From Clostridiales bacterium (GTDB taxonomy: Bacteria; Bacillota; Peptococcia; DRI-13; UBA5745), in NCBI GenBank assembly GCA_009777025.1, contig WRMS01000004.1, positions 1-35,721 on the forward strand: DNA of 35,721 nt, written 5' to 3'. A model generated the notes under the pieces. That model made no database searches, was not told the origin of the DNA, and worked only from the letters and a program-made list of their open reading frames with translations. Positions 1 to 8,709 of this stretch are shown piece after piece. The position numbers and the translations under genes are program-made. The first letter of the stretch is position 1; every line of letters begins with the position of its first letter.

Positions 1-99
1 TTTAAGCGACTTGATTCTGAACATCTGAAACTCTGGCTTGAAACTGACTATTCCCTTGGAGAGTTATGGAATAAGAATATCTTTGGGGGGAGGCCATAA
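1..99 (+). CDS. C-terminal fragment of a probable AAA/OLD-like ATPase (5' end outside the window)
   Basis: Frame 1 is open from base 1 to TAA at 97-99: FKRLDSEHLKLWLETDYSLGELWNKNIFGGRP*. It directly precedes a DUF4276-like gene. The ATPase assignment rests on the tail sequence and gene context only. Confidence 0.5.
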   Translation, partial: FKRLDSEHLKLWLETDYSLGELWNKNIFGGRP

Positions 100-102
100 A
101 GC

Positions 103-765
103 ATGAGGCTATATGTTTTGTGTGAAGGGCTAACAGAAGACCGCTTTGTAAAAGAAATCCTCTATCCTGATTTGCAAAGCTTAAATATTTATGCAACGCC
201 GATTATATGCGAAACAAAGCGAACAGCCGGCAAAAAATATACAGGCGGAGTCAGTAAGTACAGCAAAATAAGAAATGAATTGGAAATACTTTGCAAAGCC
301 GACCCAACGGCTTTTGTAACAACGATGTTCGATTACTATAAATTGCCAAATGATACGCCGGGTAAAGGCTCAACCGGTGACATTTACAAAATAGCGCAGG
401 AAATTGAAACTGCTATAAATGCGAATCTTGGAGCGCCCGGAAATCTTCTTCCCTTTATAGTTTTGCATGAATTTGAAGGACTATTGTTTTCTGATGTGAC
501 AGCTTTTCTTGGAGAAGCAAAAGCAGATAGCAAAACTGTTATGGAATTAGAGCGTATAAAAAACAGCTTCCCTTCTCCTGAGCATATCAACGATTCAGAA
601 GAAACTGCGCCGTCAAAGCGCATACTGCGTTTTTTACCTGAATATTCCAAAACACTTAATGGTATCGAGATAGCGAAGAGTATCGGCGTGAACAAGATAG
701 CGGAGGAGTGCCCGCATTTCAAATCATGGCTTGAGAAAATTAGACGCTTACACCCGATGAACTAA
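103..765 (+). CDS. DUF4276 family protein (Toprim-like)
   Basis: 220 aa; N-terminal YVLCEGLTEDRFV (EGxTE motif), VTTMFDYYKLP and LHEFEGLLFSD motifs typical of DUF4276; starts 3 nt after the upstream stop. Confidence 0.75.
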   Translation: MRLYVLCEGLTEDRFVKEILYPDLQSLNIYATPIICETKRTAGKKYTGGVSKYSKIRNELEILCKADPTAFVTTMFDYYKLPNDTPGKGSTGDIYKIAQEIETAINANLGAPGNLLPFIVLHEFEGLLFSDVTAFLGEAKADSKTVMELERIKNSFPSPEHINDSEETAPSKRILRFLPEYSKTLNGIEIAKSIGVNKIAEECPHFKSWLEKIRRLHPMN

Positions 766-921
766 CATGAATACTATCAACCGGATGCTGTCAAAGAATA
801 AAAACAGAATTCCGTCATAAGTATTGAACGTATCAAATAACGCCTGCTTTGGCAGACAATCGTCGTAGTATATGCTATACTGATCATCGAATCGAATAGG
901 AAAGCAGAGGTCGTAGTATCT

Positions 922-2172
922 ATGGAAGAACAGCGCTCGTCTCCCCTGTCGAAAGAACTCAAAGTTTTTTTTGCCATCGTTGCACTCACGGGCTTCGCAA
1001 TGGGGATGAGCGACAACGTCATCTCCAATTTCTTCAAAGACGCCTACGATGTAACTGCCCAGCAGAGAGGGTTTCTGGAGTTTCCGCGGGAAGCGCCGGG
1101 CGTAATTTGTTTTTTGGTCATAGCCCTTACATCCGGTATCGGCGACGTCCGCCTTTCGCTTATCGCAAAACTGCTCTGCATAGCGGGTTCCCTTGCCCTC
1201 GGCCTATTCACGCCTTCTTTTGCCGTCATGTCGATCCTTATTTTTATCAATTCGCTGGGCAACCATATCTATATCCCGCTGCAGGACAGCATTGGACTCT
1301 CGATCATCGGGCAGGCGGATCTCGGTAAGCGCATGGGGCAGTATAGCGCTTTCCGCACCGCTTTCATGATGCTGTCCAGCATCATCGTTTTCCTGGGTTT
1401 CCGATTCGGTTTCTTCAGTTTCAAAACGCAGATCAAGCTTCCTTTCCTTATCGGCGCCGCCGGCTTTACCGGCGTGTTCCTGCTGTATCTATTACTTTAT
1501 TCGAAATACAAAGTCCAAGGGGAAGCCCGGAAAAAGCAATTTCAAATCCTAGTCAGGAAGAAATATACCCTTTACTATATCCTTGCCGTTCTGGCTGGCG
1601 TTCACAGGCAAATTATGGTCGTCTTCGGTCCCTGGGTCCTCATCGAGATCCTGAGCCAACAAGCCGACACACTGGCCTTTCTGGGGATCATTTCTTCCTT
1701 CCTTGGCGCGCTTATTCTGCCGACAATCGGTCGCTGGATCGACCGCTTCGGTACCAAGACGATCCTGCTCGCTGAAGGCTTCACCTTAATATTGGTCTAT
1801 ATCATTTACGGTTTCATGAGCCGTGCATTTACATTGGGAACGCTGGCTAAAGTTGGCCTTCCCGTTTTGCTTATCTCTTCCCTGTTCGTGTTCGAGCGGC
1901 TCACTATGCAGTTTGGTATCGTACGTACAGCCTATTTACGCTCTATAGCGGTCGATCCGGCGGATATCACCCCGACCCTTTCCTTCGGCCTAAGTATGGA
2001 TCATGTGGTGGCAATCTCCTGCGCCTACCTGGGCGGGGTCGCGTGGAATACCTTCGGCCCGCAGTACGTATTCTATATCGCCGCTACGCTTTCAGTTCTA
2101 AACGTTATCGTTGCTGTGTTAATCAAGCCGGCAATCAAAGCTGCTCCCTCAGTGCCTGAGACAGGATCTTGA
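922..2172 (+). CDS. MFS transporter
   Basis: 416 aa with about 12 hydrophobic segments and an MFS-like layout; AGAGG upstream of the ATG. Confidence 0.8.
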   Translation: MEEQRSSPLSKELKVFFAIVALTGFAMGMSDNVISNFFKDAYDVTAQQRGFLEFPREAPGVICFLVIALTSGIGDVRLSLIAKLLCIAGSLALGLFTPSFAVMSILIFINSLGNHIYIPLQDSIGLSIIGQADLGKRMGQYSAFRTAFMMLSSIIVFLGFRFGFFSFKTQIKLPFLIGAAGFTGVFLLYLLLYSKYKVQGEARKKQFQILVRKKYTLYYILAVLAGVHRQIMVVFGPWVLIEILSQQADTLAFLGIISSFLGALILPTIGRWIDRFGTKTILLAEGFTLILVYIIYGFMSRAFTLGTLAKVGLPVLLISSLFVFERLTMQFGIVRTAYLRSIAVDPADITPTLSFGLSMDHVVAISCAYLGGVAWNTFGPQYVFYIAATLSVLNVIVAVLIKPAIKAAPSVPETGS

Positions 2173-2203
2173 TCCGGAATATCAATCGGCGATCAACACG
2201 AAC

Positions 2204-2236
2204 AAAAAACCGCCCCCTGTGTGGAGCGGTTTTTTT
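2204..2236. terminator. Bidirectional intrinsic terminator
   Basis: AAAAAACCGCCCCCTGTGTGGAGCGGTTTTTT: A-tract/stem/T-tract between convergent genes (MFS + and C39 protein -). Confidence 0.8.
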
Positions 2237-2251
2237 AGTTTCGGTTTGGTT

Positions 2252-2267
2252 GTGGGCGGCAGCCCAC
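2252..2267 (-). repeat. GC-rich hairpin 1 nt after a stop codon (GTGGGC-GGCA-GCCCAC)
   Basis: Perfect 6-bp arms immediately downstream of the minus-strand stop at 2269-2271. Confidence 0.65.
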
Positions 2268-2268
2268 T

Positions 2269-5049
2269 TTAGGGCAGCGCGACGACCTGGCTTTTGCTTA
2301 TGCCCCCGTTTTCGTTGATGTACTCGATATAGGCATAGTACGTCTTGCCGTTAACCAGGCCCCGGATATGGACGCCGTTTGCATTATAGTTCACATTGGT
2401 GTAGGGCTTGAAAGAGCCCCGCGTTCCTGTTTCGGAAAGATAGGTCGTATAGCCCTTCCCGTTCGCGGAGCGAATCATAAAGTTCAGATTGGCCTGGTTG
2501 TTGCCCGGAACAATATCGGTAACAAAGATATCTGCTTTACTGCTGATTGTGACAAGTATTGTCGCCATCTCCGAACCACAGCGTACACGCAGCGTCATAG
2601 TCGCGTGTCCCTGCATGCTGCAATCCACGTCGGAATCTGAATCCTGCAGGACCGCCGCATCATCCAGCGTGTAGTCTAAGCCGGCTGTATAGCCTTGGTC
2701 AAGCAGAAAAGCTTTGACTGCCGTTAGGAAAGACGCCGAACCCCCGATCGTATCCGCATTGGGAATAAGGATTGGCGCGCTGAGCAGGCTAAGAATATCC
2801 GACAGCGTTTCTTTCGGTGCGGTCGCCGGACGCGCGGGGATCTCCGTGTCGATAAGATAAGGGATCAGGAATACTTCATCTCCGCGCGCATCGAAATCGG
2901 CAACCCATCCGTAGACCAGACGTTCGAAGCTTTCCAGATAGTACCCGTCCTGGTTATGGTCGGTGGTATCATAGGGATCCGCCAGGATCAGCACGTCGTC
3001 AGGGGTTTCTTCCGTACCCAGGTCATCATAGCCGATGACGACTTGCCAATGCCCGCCCCACTCGTTCCATCCGATCAATACGGGATAGCCAAGGCTCAGG
3101 TAGTAGGGGATCAGGCCGTCGTCCGCGGCGCCGTCTTCCAGATAGTGATCCACGCCTTCTTCGTCTGTGATACAGCCCTCAATCAGGTCGTCCGTACTCA
3201 GGTACGCCCATTTCTTCAACGTATCCCATTCGTTGGCGGCGGCGATAGCTTGGAGGTAAAGCTCGTCTTCATTTAAACTATCGAAGATTTGCATCATATC
3301 GTCCAGCGTGGTTGCGCCGGGCGCTTGACGGCCTTCCCCCCGAAGAAGGGCCAGGTTGATCTCGCTAAGGCTGTCGTCCATAAGATCCGCCGGATCGAGT
3401 TCATATCTGCCGGCGACCTGCATCAGGAGCGTGTCGTCAACGGCGTTCAACAGTTTCGGGAGTCCCGGATTGGCGTCAAACCAATCGATTGCCATGAGGG
3501 CCGAAGTCAAGCCGCAGGTCCACTCGGTGGTCTGCTGCCGTGTCTTGAAGTTCTCCAGAATGATCAGTTCCCCGTCGCCGACTGGACTTTCGCCATTCTT
3601 CCACTGATAGAAATCATAATGCGCGTAATACGGAGACAGATTGACGAAATCATTGGGTACCCGCTCGTAACCGCCGGTAGCCGCGCCGGCAAGCCCATTG
3701 TCGCCGCGCCAGGGCGTCGCGGGATAATAGCGTTCCAAATCCGCCGCCGCACGACCGTAATCCAGCTTCATCCCATCGCCGGCGTCGCCGTCGTAGCCTT
3801 CTTTATAAGCGGTGATTCCTTCTCCCGTCTCCGCCTCATATACCCAATCCAAAGGAACAGCCGCGAGAAAGACGCCATGATCAAAGTCGGGATCAAAGCC
3901 GGCGCTCCAGTCAAAAACAAAACGCTCAAGAGACTGCACATTGTATCCGTCATTGTAGTGATCCGTCGTATCGTAAGGATCCGCCAGGATCAGCACGTGA
4001 TCCTTCGTGTCCTCCGATCCCCTATCATCATAGCCGATAATGACTTGCCAATGACCGCCGAAGCTATTCCAGCCGATCAAAATCGGAATGCCGCGGGACA
4101 ATAGTTCTTGAAATAGCGAGCCATCCATCAGCTCTTCCACCGACATCAGGTTTTGCCGTTCATCCGAAGGCTCTGTCTCTTCCTCCGCCTCTTCTTCTTC
4201 CTCTTCCGCCTCCGCCGGCGTAAGGAAGTCATAACTGGAGAGGATCTCCCATTCGCCCCATTCGCCGATACCCGCGGCATGGAGTGCGGTTAATCCATCA
4301 AATATGTTGATCATCTGCTGAAGATTCGTCGCGCCGGTCTGCCTAGGATGCTGGCGTAAAGACGACAGGTCCTGTTCGTTCAAATCGCCCCGAAGGCCAA
4401 ACCAGTCCAGCACCATCAGCGCCGATGTGGGGCCGCAGGTCCAGCCGGTAGCCTGCTGGGTCGTCCGAAATCCTTTCAGCATGGTCAGGCTTCCCCCGGA
4501 GGCGCTGTTATAGTAATCATGAAGCGGCCAATAGGTGCTGTCTTCCAGATCGCCATACGCAAGGATGTTGCTGTAATCCACAGTGGCGCCGTCAGCCCCA
4601 TATTCTTCCAGCAGTCTTTGTCCAAAGGGGATACGCCATTCATAGGCGCCGGAAAACACGCCCTCGTCGTCGATGTCGTCGTCCCAGTGCATGTCGCTAT
4701 CCCAGTAAGTTTTACTGTCCTCCCAGGATACGATCCGCAGTTCATCAGCGTTGCTGTCGCCTGTCGTTTCCCAGATCTGAACAAAGTTGCCAACGATAGT
4801 CTTCGCCGTCGCTTCCACGGCTTCAAAGTTCCCGGTTTTGCTGTTCCAAAGAAATGCGGACAAATTCTTACTGACCGGAATGTTATTTATCCTTTCGCCG
4901 TCAAAGGCGCCGACAAGCGTAAAACTTTTCAGTATGCGTCTCTCCGGTATAGGTTCCGCCTGACCTGCCGTAACGGGCGCAGCAAATAAGCTCAATACAA
5001 AGAGCAGCGCCAGAAGTAGAGAAGCTGATTTTTTCATTTTGACAATCAT
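2269..5049 (-). CDS. Secreted protein with two tandem C39-like cysteine peptidase domains
   Basis: Signal peptide MIVKMKKSASLLLALLFVLSLFAAPVTAG. Two copies of F(K/R)T-QQxTxWTCGxTSALM, GGHWQV(I/V)IGYDD and DHVLILADPYDTTDH / DDVLILADPYDTTDH. Start placed at 5049 (AAAGGGGG RBS), not the ORF-track start at 5127, which overlaps a promoter. Confidence 0.8.
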   Translation of the reverse strand: MIVKMKKSASLLLALLFVLSLFAAPVTAGQAEPIPERRILKSFTLVGAFDGERINNIPVSKNLSAFLWNSKTGNFEAVEATAKTIVGNFVQIWETTGDSNADELRIVSWEDSKTYWDSDMHWDDDIDDEGVFSGAYEWRIPFGQRLLEEYGADGATVDYSNILAYGDLEDSTYWPLHDYYNSASGGSLTMLKGFRTTQQATGWTCGPTSALMVLDWFGLRGDLNEQDLSSLRQHPRQTGATNLQQMINIFDGLTALHAAGIGEWGEWEILSSYDFLTPAEAEEEEEEAEEETEPSDERQNLMSVEELMDGSLFQELLSRGIPILIGWNSFGGHWQVIIGYDDRGSEDTKDHVLILADPYDTTDHYNDGYNVQSLERFVFDWSAGFDPDFDHGVFLAAVPLDWVYEAETGEGITAYKEGYDGDAGDGMKLDYGRAAADLERYYPATPWRGDNGLAGAATGGYERVPNDFVNLSPYYAHYDFYQWKNGESPVGDGELIILENFKTRQQTTEWTCGLTSALMAIDWFDANPGLPKLLNAVDDTLLMQVAGRYELDPADLMDDSLSEINLALLRGEGRQAPGATTLDDMMQIFDSLNEDELYLQAIAAANEWDTLKKWAYLSTDDLIEGCITDEEGVDHYLEDGAADDGLIPYYLSLGYPVLIGWNEWGGHWQVVIGYDDLGTEETPDDVLILADPYDTTDHNQDGYYLESFERLVYGWVADFDARGDEVFLIPYLIDTEIPARPATAPKETLSDILSLLSAPILIPNADTIGGSASFLTAVKAFLLDQGYTAGLDYTLDDAAVLQDSDSDVDCSMQGHATMTLRVRCGSEMATILVTISSKADIFVTDIVPGNNQANLNFMIRSANGKGYTTYLSETGTRGSFKPYTNVNYNANGVHIRGLVNGKTYYAYIEYINENGGISKSQVVALP

Positions 5050-5098
5050 GATCAATCCCCCTTTATTGGAATGGGTTCTCCCGTGAGATATCCTCATT

Positions 5099-5127
5099 AC
5101 TATAACAGGGGGACTGCGTATTGGCAA
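5099..5127 (-). promoter_or_regulatory. Sigma-A-type promoter for the C39 protein gene
   Basis: On the minus strand TTGCCA-17 nt-TATAGT. Confidence 0.65.
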
Positions 5128-5159
5128 CCATAAATTCAGTAATGCTTTCCCGTTTTACT

Positions 5160-6152
5160 TTACTTGAAGAACTCCTTGCTCAGGGCCTGAATCTCCTCAG
5201 TCAGCGTATCGTATATCCCGGGATAGGTGGTACCCGGGCCGCCCATGGTAAAGCCGGGGATAAGGTAATGCTTCCCGGATTTCTCCACTAGCTCTCGCAG
5301 TGTACTTCGCAGGGCTTCGTGAGACCAGTCTTCCTTATCAAACTTTCCGTTGTCTATGCCGCCGTGGAAGGAGATTTTTCCGCCATACTTCCGAATGAGC
5401 TCGGGGATGTTGTTTTCTGAAACCGCACCCTGATAGACGTCGATTCCCATTTCAATCATATACGGCACAAGGTTCGCGGCATAGGAATCGCTGTGGTGAA
5501 CGATGACTTGCACACCGTTTTGTTTCCAGAAGCCATACACTCTTTGATAAGCGGGAACCAGAAATTCCGCAAAGGTTTCCGGCGCGAGGAAAGATCGGGT
5601 CTGCGTCCCCCAATCGTCATGGTGGAACAAAGCGTCCGGATGCTGGTGCGCAACGATTTCCTTCGCAAGCTCGATCTCCCAGTCCGCGATATAGTCGATC
5701 ATTTCCCGTATAAATTCCGGCTCTTCATGGAAATTCGCCAGGCAATCCGTCATACCCATCAGGTAATGCAAGCGCTCAAATATACCCGGCGCCGCCATAG
5801 CGGTAGCAAAGTATTCCTTCCGGTCCACTGCCGCCATATCGTCAACGTAACGCGCCCATTCCTCCTCGGAGAAGGAGTGGGGATCAGGGGCTATGATCGT
5901 CTCCCTCCATTTGCTTATATCTTTTACCACCAGCTTATCCGGCGTATGTACCGGAAAGGGCGCTACCACATGTTCCGGCCAGGAATACGTCACGCCCCAG
6001 TCATTGACCATCGTACCGCCTTTGGGACAGGTTCCCGATCTCCCCCTGCTTACCGGGTTGGAGACAAGCTTCATATACTCATACTGATTGACAAAACGGT
6101 CAGGGTCCCCGCCGCGGATCGTTTCCAATAAGTTTTGTCTGATGGTCAACAT
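5160..6152 (-). CDS. Uroporphyrinogen decarboxylase (URO-D) family protein
   Basis: URO-D/MtaA-like features: VIVHHSDSYAANLVPYMIEMGIDVYQGAVSENNIPELIRKYGGKISFHGGID; start chosen at MLTIRQNLLETIRGG with AGAAAGGA upstream. Confidence 0.8.
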   Translation of the reverse strand: MLTIRQNLLETIRGGDPDRFVNQYEYMKLVSNPVSRGRSGTCPKGGTMVNDWGVTYSWPEHVVAPFPVHTPDKLVVKDISKWRETIIAPDPHSFSEEEWARYVDDMAAVDRKEYFATAMAAPGIFERLHYLMGMTDCLANFHEEPEFIREMIDYIADWEIELAKEIVAHQHPDALFHHDDWGTQTRSFLAPETFAEFLVPAYQRVYGFWKQNGVQVIVHHSDSYAANLVPYMIEMGIDVYQGAVSENNIPELIRKYGGKISFHGGIDNGKFDKEDWSHEALRSTLRELVEKSGKHYLIPGFTMGGPGTTYPGIYDTLTEEIQALSKEFFK

Positions 6153-6205
6153 GCCAATCATCCTTTCTTCTTCCTCTGCCACAAAGATACCACTACTGAT
6201 CAATG

Positions 6206-6676
6206 CTACAAATTCAAGCGTTCCCTAACCATGGATAACAGTTCCAGATCGCTGTTAAACGCTTTCCGTGGCGAGCCGTCCAGCCAGTCCAGAAACCCTT
6301 GCCAGGAGGTATTCTGGCGGGTTATCACATTCAGCGCAAACGTCGCGATCTTCCCCCTGGCTTGATTCACTTCTTCTTCCGTCATATTGCCGGTTTTGCT
6401 TTCGACTTCCGCCTCCTCTTCGTACGCTTCTTCCTCTTTCTCCGGGGCAGAGGAAATCGCTTTGTGATCCGTCTTTCTAAAGCTTCGTTTTTTTTGGAAA
6501 GCCCGGGGGAAATCCTGCCTGTCCAACAGGTCTTCTATTTGCAGCAAAAGATTTGCCGCATCATGAAAATAAATCGGTTCTTTCAATCGTCGGCTATAAA
6601 CATAACCCGCGATCTCGCCTTCTTCATGTTCGTCAATGGTTACTCTCAAAAACGCCATATAATGATTCAATTTCAT
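6206..6676 (-). CDS. Hypothetical protein next to the type IV pilus locus
   Basis: 156 aa, GGGAGCA before the ATG, co-directional with the adjacent PilT-like gene. Confidence 0.6.
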   Translation of the reverse strand: MKLNHYMAFLRVTIDEHEEGEIAGYVYSRRLKEPIYFHDAANLLLQIEDLLDRQDFPRAFQKKRSFRKTDHKAISSAPEKEEEAYEEEAEVESKTGNMTEEEVNQARGKIATFALNVITRQNTSWQGFLDWLDGSPRKAFNSDLELLSMVRERLNL

Positions 6677-6703
6677 GATTGCTCCCCTGCTCCCTTCATT
6701 TTT

Positions 6704-7771
6704 TTATTTTAGAGCCTGCAGTCGCTTCAGCATCTGGTCGCTGTTGGTGCTGTAGTTGATCGCCGCCTCTTCTGTAATTTTACCATCCCGCGCCAGGTTA
6801 AGCAAATAGGTGTCCATACTGATCATCCCTTCGGATGCGGAAGAGAATATGACGCTGTCGATTTGATGCGCTTTCGATTCGCGAATCAGATTTCTGATCG
6901 CGTTGTTGGCAATCATCACCTCGAAAGCGGGTATTACGCCGCCTTCTTTAGCCGGTATGAGCTGCTGGGAAACCACGCCTTGCAAAACCATGCCCAATTG
7001 CACCCGGATCTGTTGCTGCTGTGTCGAGGGAAAACTGTCGATGATCCTGTCTATGGTATTGGCTGCGCCGACGGTATGCAGCGTGGATATTAACAGGTGA
7101 CCGGTTTCCGCGGCGGTAATCGCTGTTTTAATTGTCTCATAGTCGCGCATTTCTCCCAGCAGAATGACGTCCGGCGCCTGGCGAAGCACAGCGCGAAGAG
7201 CAGCTTCATAGGTAGTGGTATCGCTGGACAACTCCCGCTGGGTGACCACGCTTCTGTCATGCCGGTGGAGAAACTCGATGGGATCCTCGATCGTGATGAT
7301 ATGGGCGCTGCGATTATGATTGATCGCGTCAATCAAACAGGCAAGCGTGGTCGATTTGCCGCTGCCCGCAGGCCCCGTCACCAGGACCATCCCCTTTGTA
7401 AAACTGGCAAAGTTCATGACGGTTTCCGGAATCCCCAGCACATCATGGCTTGGCATTTCGAAGGAAACCATCCGGATAACCGCCGCCAGAGAACCTCTTT
7501 GCTTAAAAGTATTTACACGAAAGCGGCTCAAATGGGGCAGTGAAAAAGAAAAATCGTCGTCTCCATTCTCCAGCAGCAGATTCATATTTCGCTTTCCCGC
7601 CAGGTTATAGATTCCTTCAATCAATTGATAGATCGTCTCCGGAAGCAGCCTTTCCGTCTCTTCTCTGAAAATGACGCCATTGCACTTGTAAGCCACCGGC
7701 AGACCGGCGATCAACAGGATGTCTGAAGCGCCGTGCTCCATCGCCTTTGATAAAACATCAACGGCTTCCAT
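6704..7771 (-). CDS. PilT-like type IV pilus retraction/twitching ATPase
   Basis: Walker A GPAGSGKST; APDVILLGEMRDYETIKTAITAAETGHLLISTLHTVGAANTIDRIIDSFPSTQQQQIRVQL; AAGGAGTG RBS. Confidence 0.92.
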   Translation of the reverse strand: MEAVDVLSKAMEHGASDILLIAGLPVAYKCNGVIFREETERLLPETIYQLIEGIYNLAGKRNMNLLLENGDDDFSFSLPHLSRFRVNTFKQRGSLAAVIRMVSFEMPSHDVLGIPETVMNFASFTKGMVLVTGPAGSGKSTTLACLIDAINHNRSAHIITIEDPIEFLHRHDRSVVTQRELSSDTTTYEAALRAVLRQAPDVILLGEMRDYETIKTAITAAETGHLLISTLHTVGAANTIDRIIDSFPSTQQQQIRVQLGMVLQGVVSQQLIPAKEGGVIPAFEVMIANNAIRNLIRESKAHQIDSVIFSSASEGMISMDTYLLNLARDGKITEEAAINYSTNSDQMLKRLQALK

Positions 7772-7813
7772 GTTTCACTCCTTTTCGGATAAATATCGAG
7801 GTTAATGGATAGA

Positions 7814-8287
7814 TCAAAACAGCAATAAGGGTAAATACGCGATATCCGCTTCATCCTGCTGAGGAGGTATCAGCTGCCATTGTCTGATGCGCCAGCGGGA
7901 AGCGCCGCCGCCGGGATGAATCGATACTTCTACCTTGAGACAGGCCCCCTGCTGCAGCGGAATATCCGCTTCAATACGTATGCCGGCGCCATCCTCCGCC
8001 GTGATCAGCCCATACTCCGCCGTTAAGCTTTCACCGAAGGAGAGGATACTCGGCCGGCTCTCGCCGGGCGGCCACATTTCCTCCGCCATCTGCATGAGCG
8101 TATAGGCTTTGTTTTCCGCTTCATAGTATGCGGAGATGTATCGGGAATTCTTTTCGCTCAGCCTGAGATCAGCCTGAGCGGAGCTTAACGCCAGCACAGA
8201 AAATAAGGTTAAGCATAAAATAAGCAGCACTGTAAGCAGCGTAACGCCGCCTATCCCAAACAGCGGACTGCTACTGTTTTCACTCAT
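7814..8287 (-). CDS. PilX/pseudopilin-like one-TM protein
   Basis: 157 aa, N-terminal FGIGGVTLLTVLLILCLTLFSVLAL, ATGA overlap with the upstream gene, inside the pilus locus. Confidence 0.55.
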   Translation of the reverse strand: MSENSSSPLFGIGGVTLLTVLLILCLTLFSVLALSSAQADLRLSEKNSRYISAYYEAENKAYTLMQMAEEMWPPGESRPSILSFGESLTAEYGLITAEDGAGIRIEADIPLQQGACLKVEVSIHPGGGASRWRIRQWQLIPPQQDEADIAYLPLLLF

Positions 8288-8709
8288 AAGCCTCCCTCCG
8301 TTCTGAGCGCAGACGCTTCCAGTCTGTACACCGCGACGCCATCCTGCACGGATACAAGGATTTCTGCAAAGCGAAGCCCTGCCTCCTGCCGCAATTGAAT
8401 GGTCATGACATAGGCAGCGCCGTCGCTTGCCGTCGTCGCCCAGTCTTTATCATAATAGATTGTACAGCCGCTGTCTGTCGCGGTTCCCTCCATCATTCGC
8501 GCAAGAGTATCCGGGGCGCTGTATCGCTTAAATGCTTCAGCGCCGCTTTGCGCCATGACTACCGCATGGCTTAATGCGCTGCTCTGTTCCTCGATCCTGT
8601 GGGACCAGGCAAAAAGACCGGCGCACACCGAAGAGCACAAAGCGAAAATCATCAATGCCAATAAGAGTTCTGTTAAAAACACGACAGATTTGGATTGTTG
8701 ACGTCTCAT
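8284..8709 (-). CDS. Pseudopilin-like protein
   Basis: 141 aa, KSVVFLTELLLALMIFALCSSV N-terminal helix with an E5-like Glu, in the pilus operon. Confidence 0.6.
   Translation of the reverse strand: MRRQQSKSVVFLTELLLALMIFALCSSVCAGLFAWSHRIEEQSSALSHAVVMAQSGAEAFKRYSAPDTLARMMEGTATDSGCTIYYDKDWATTASDGAAYVMTIQLRQEAGLRFAEILVSVQDGVAVYRLEASALRTEGGL

Noticed and set aside
862-919. 10-bp direct repeat GTCGTAGTAT (862-871 and 910-919) upstream of the MFS gene
   Set aside because: Too short and single-pair; could be chance.
3289-4104. 271-aa plus-strand ORF antisense to the C39 protein
   Set aside because: Shadow ORF in GC-rich coding DNA; the opposite strand has clear domains and a promoter.
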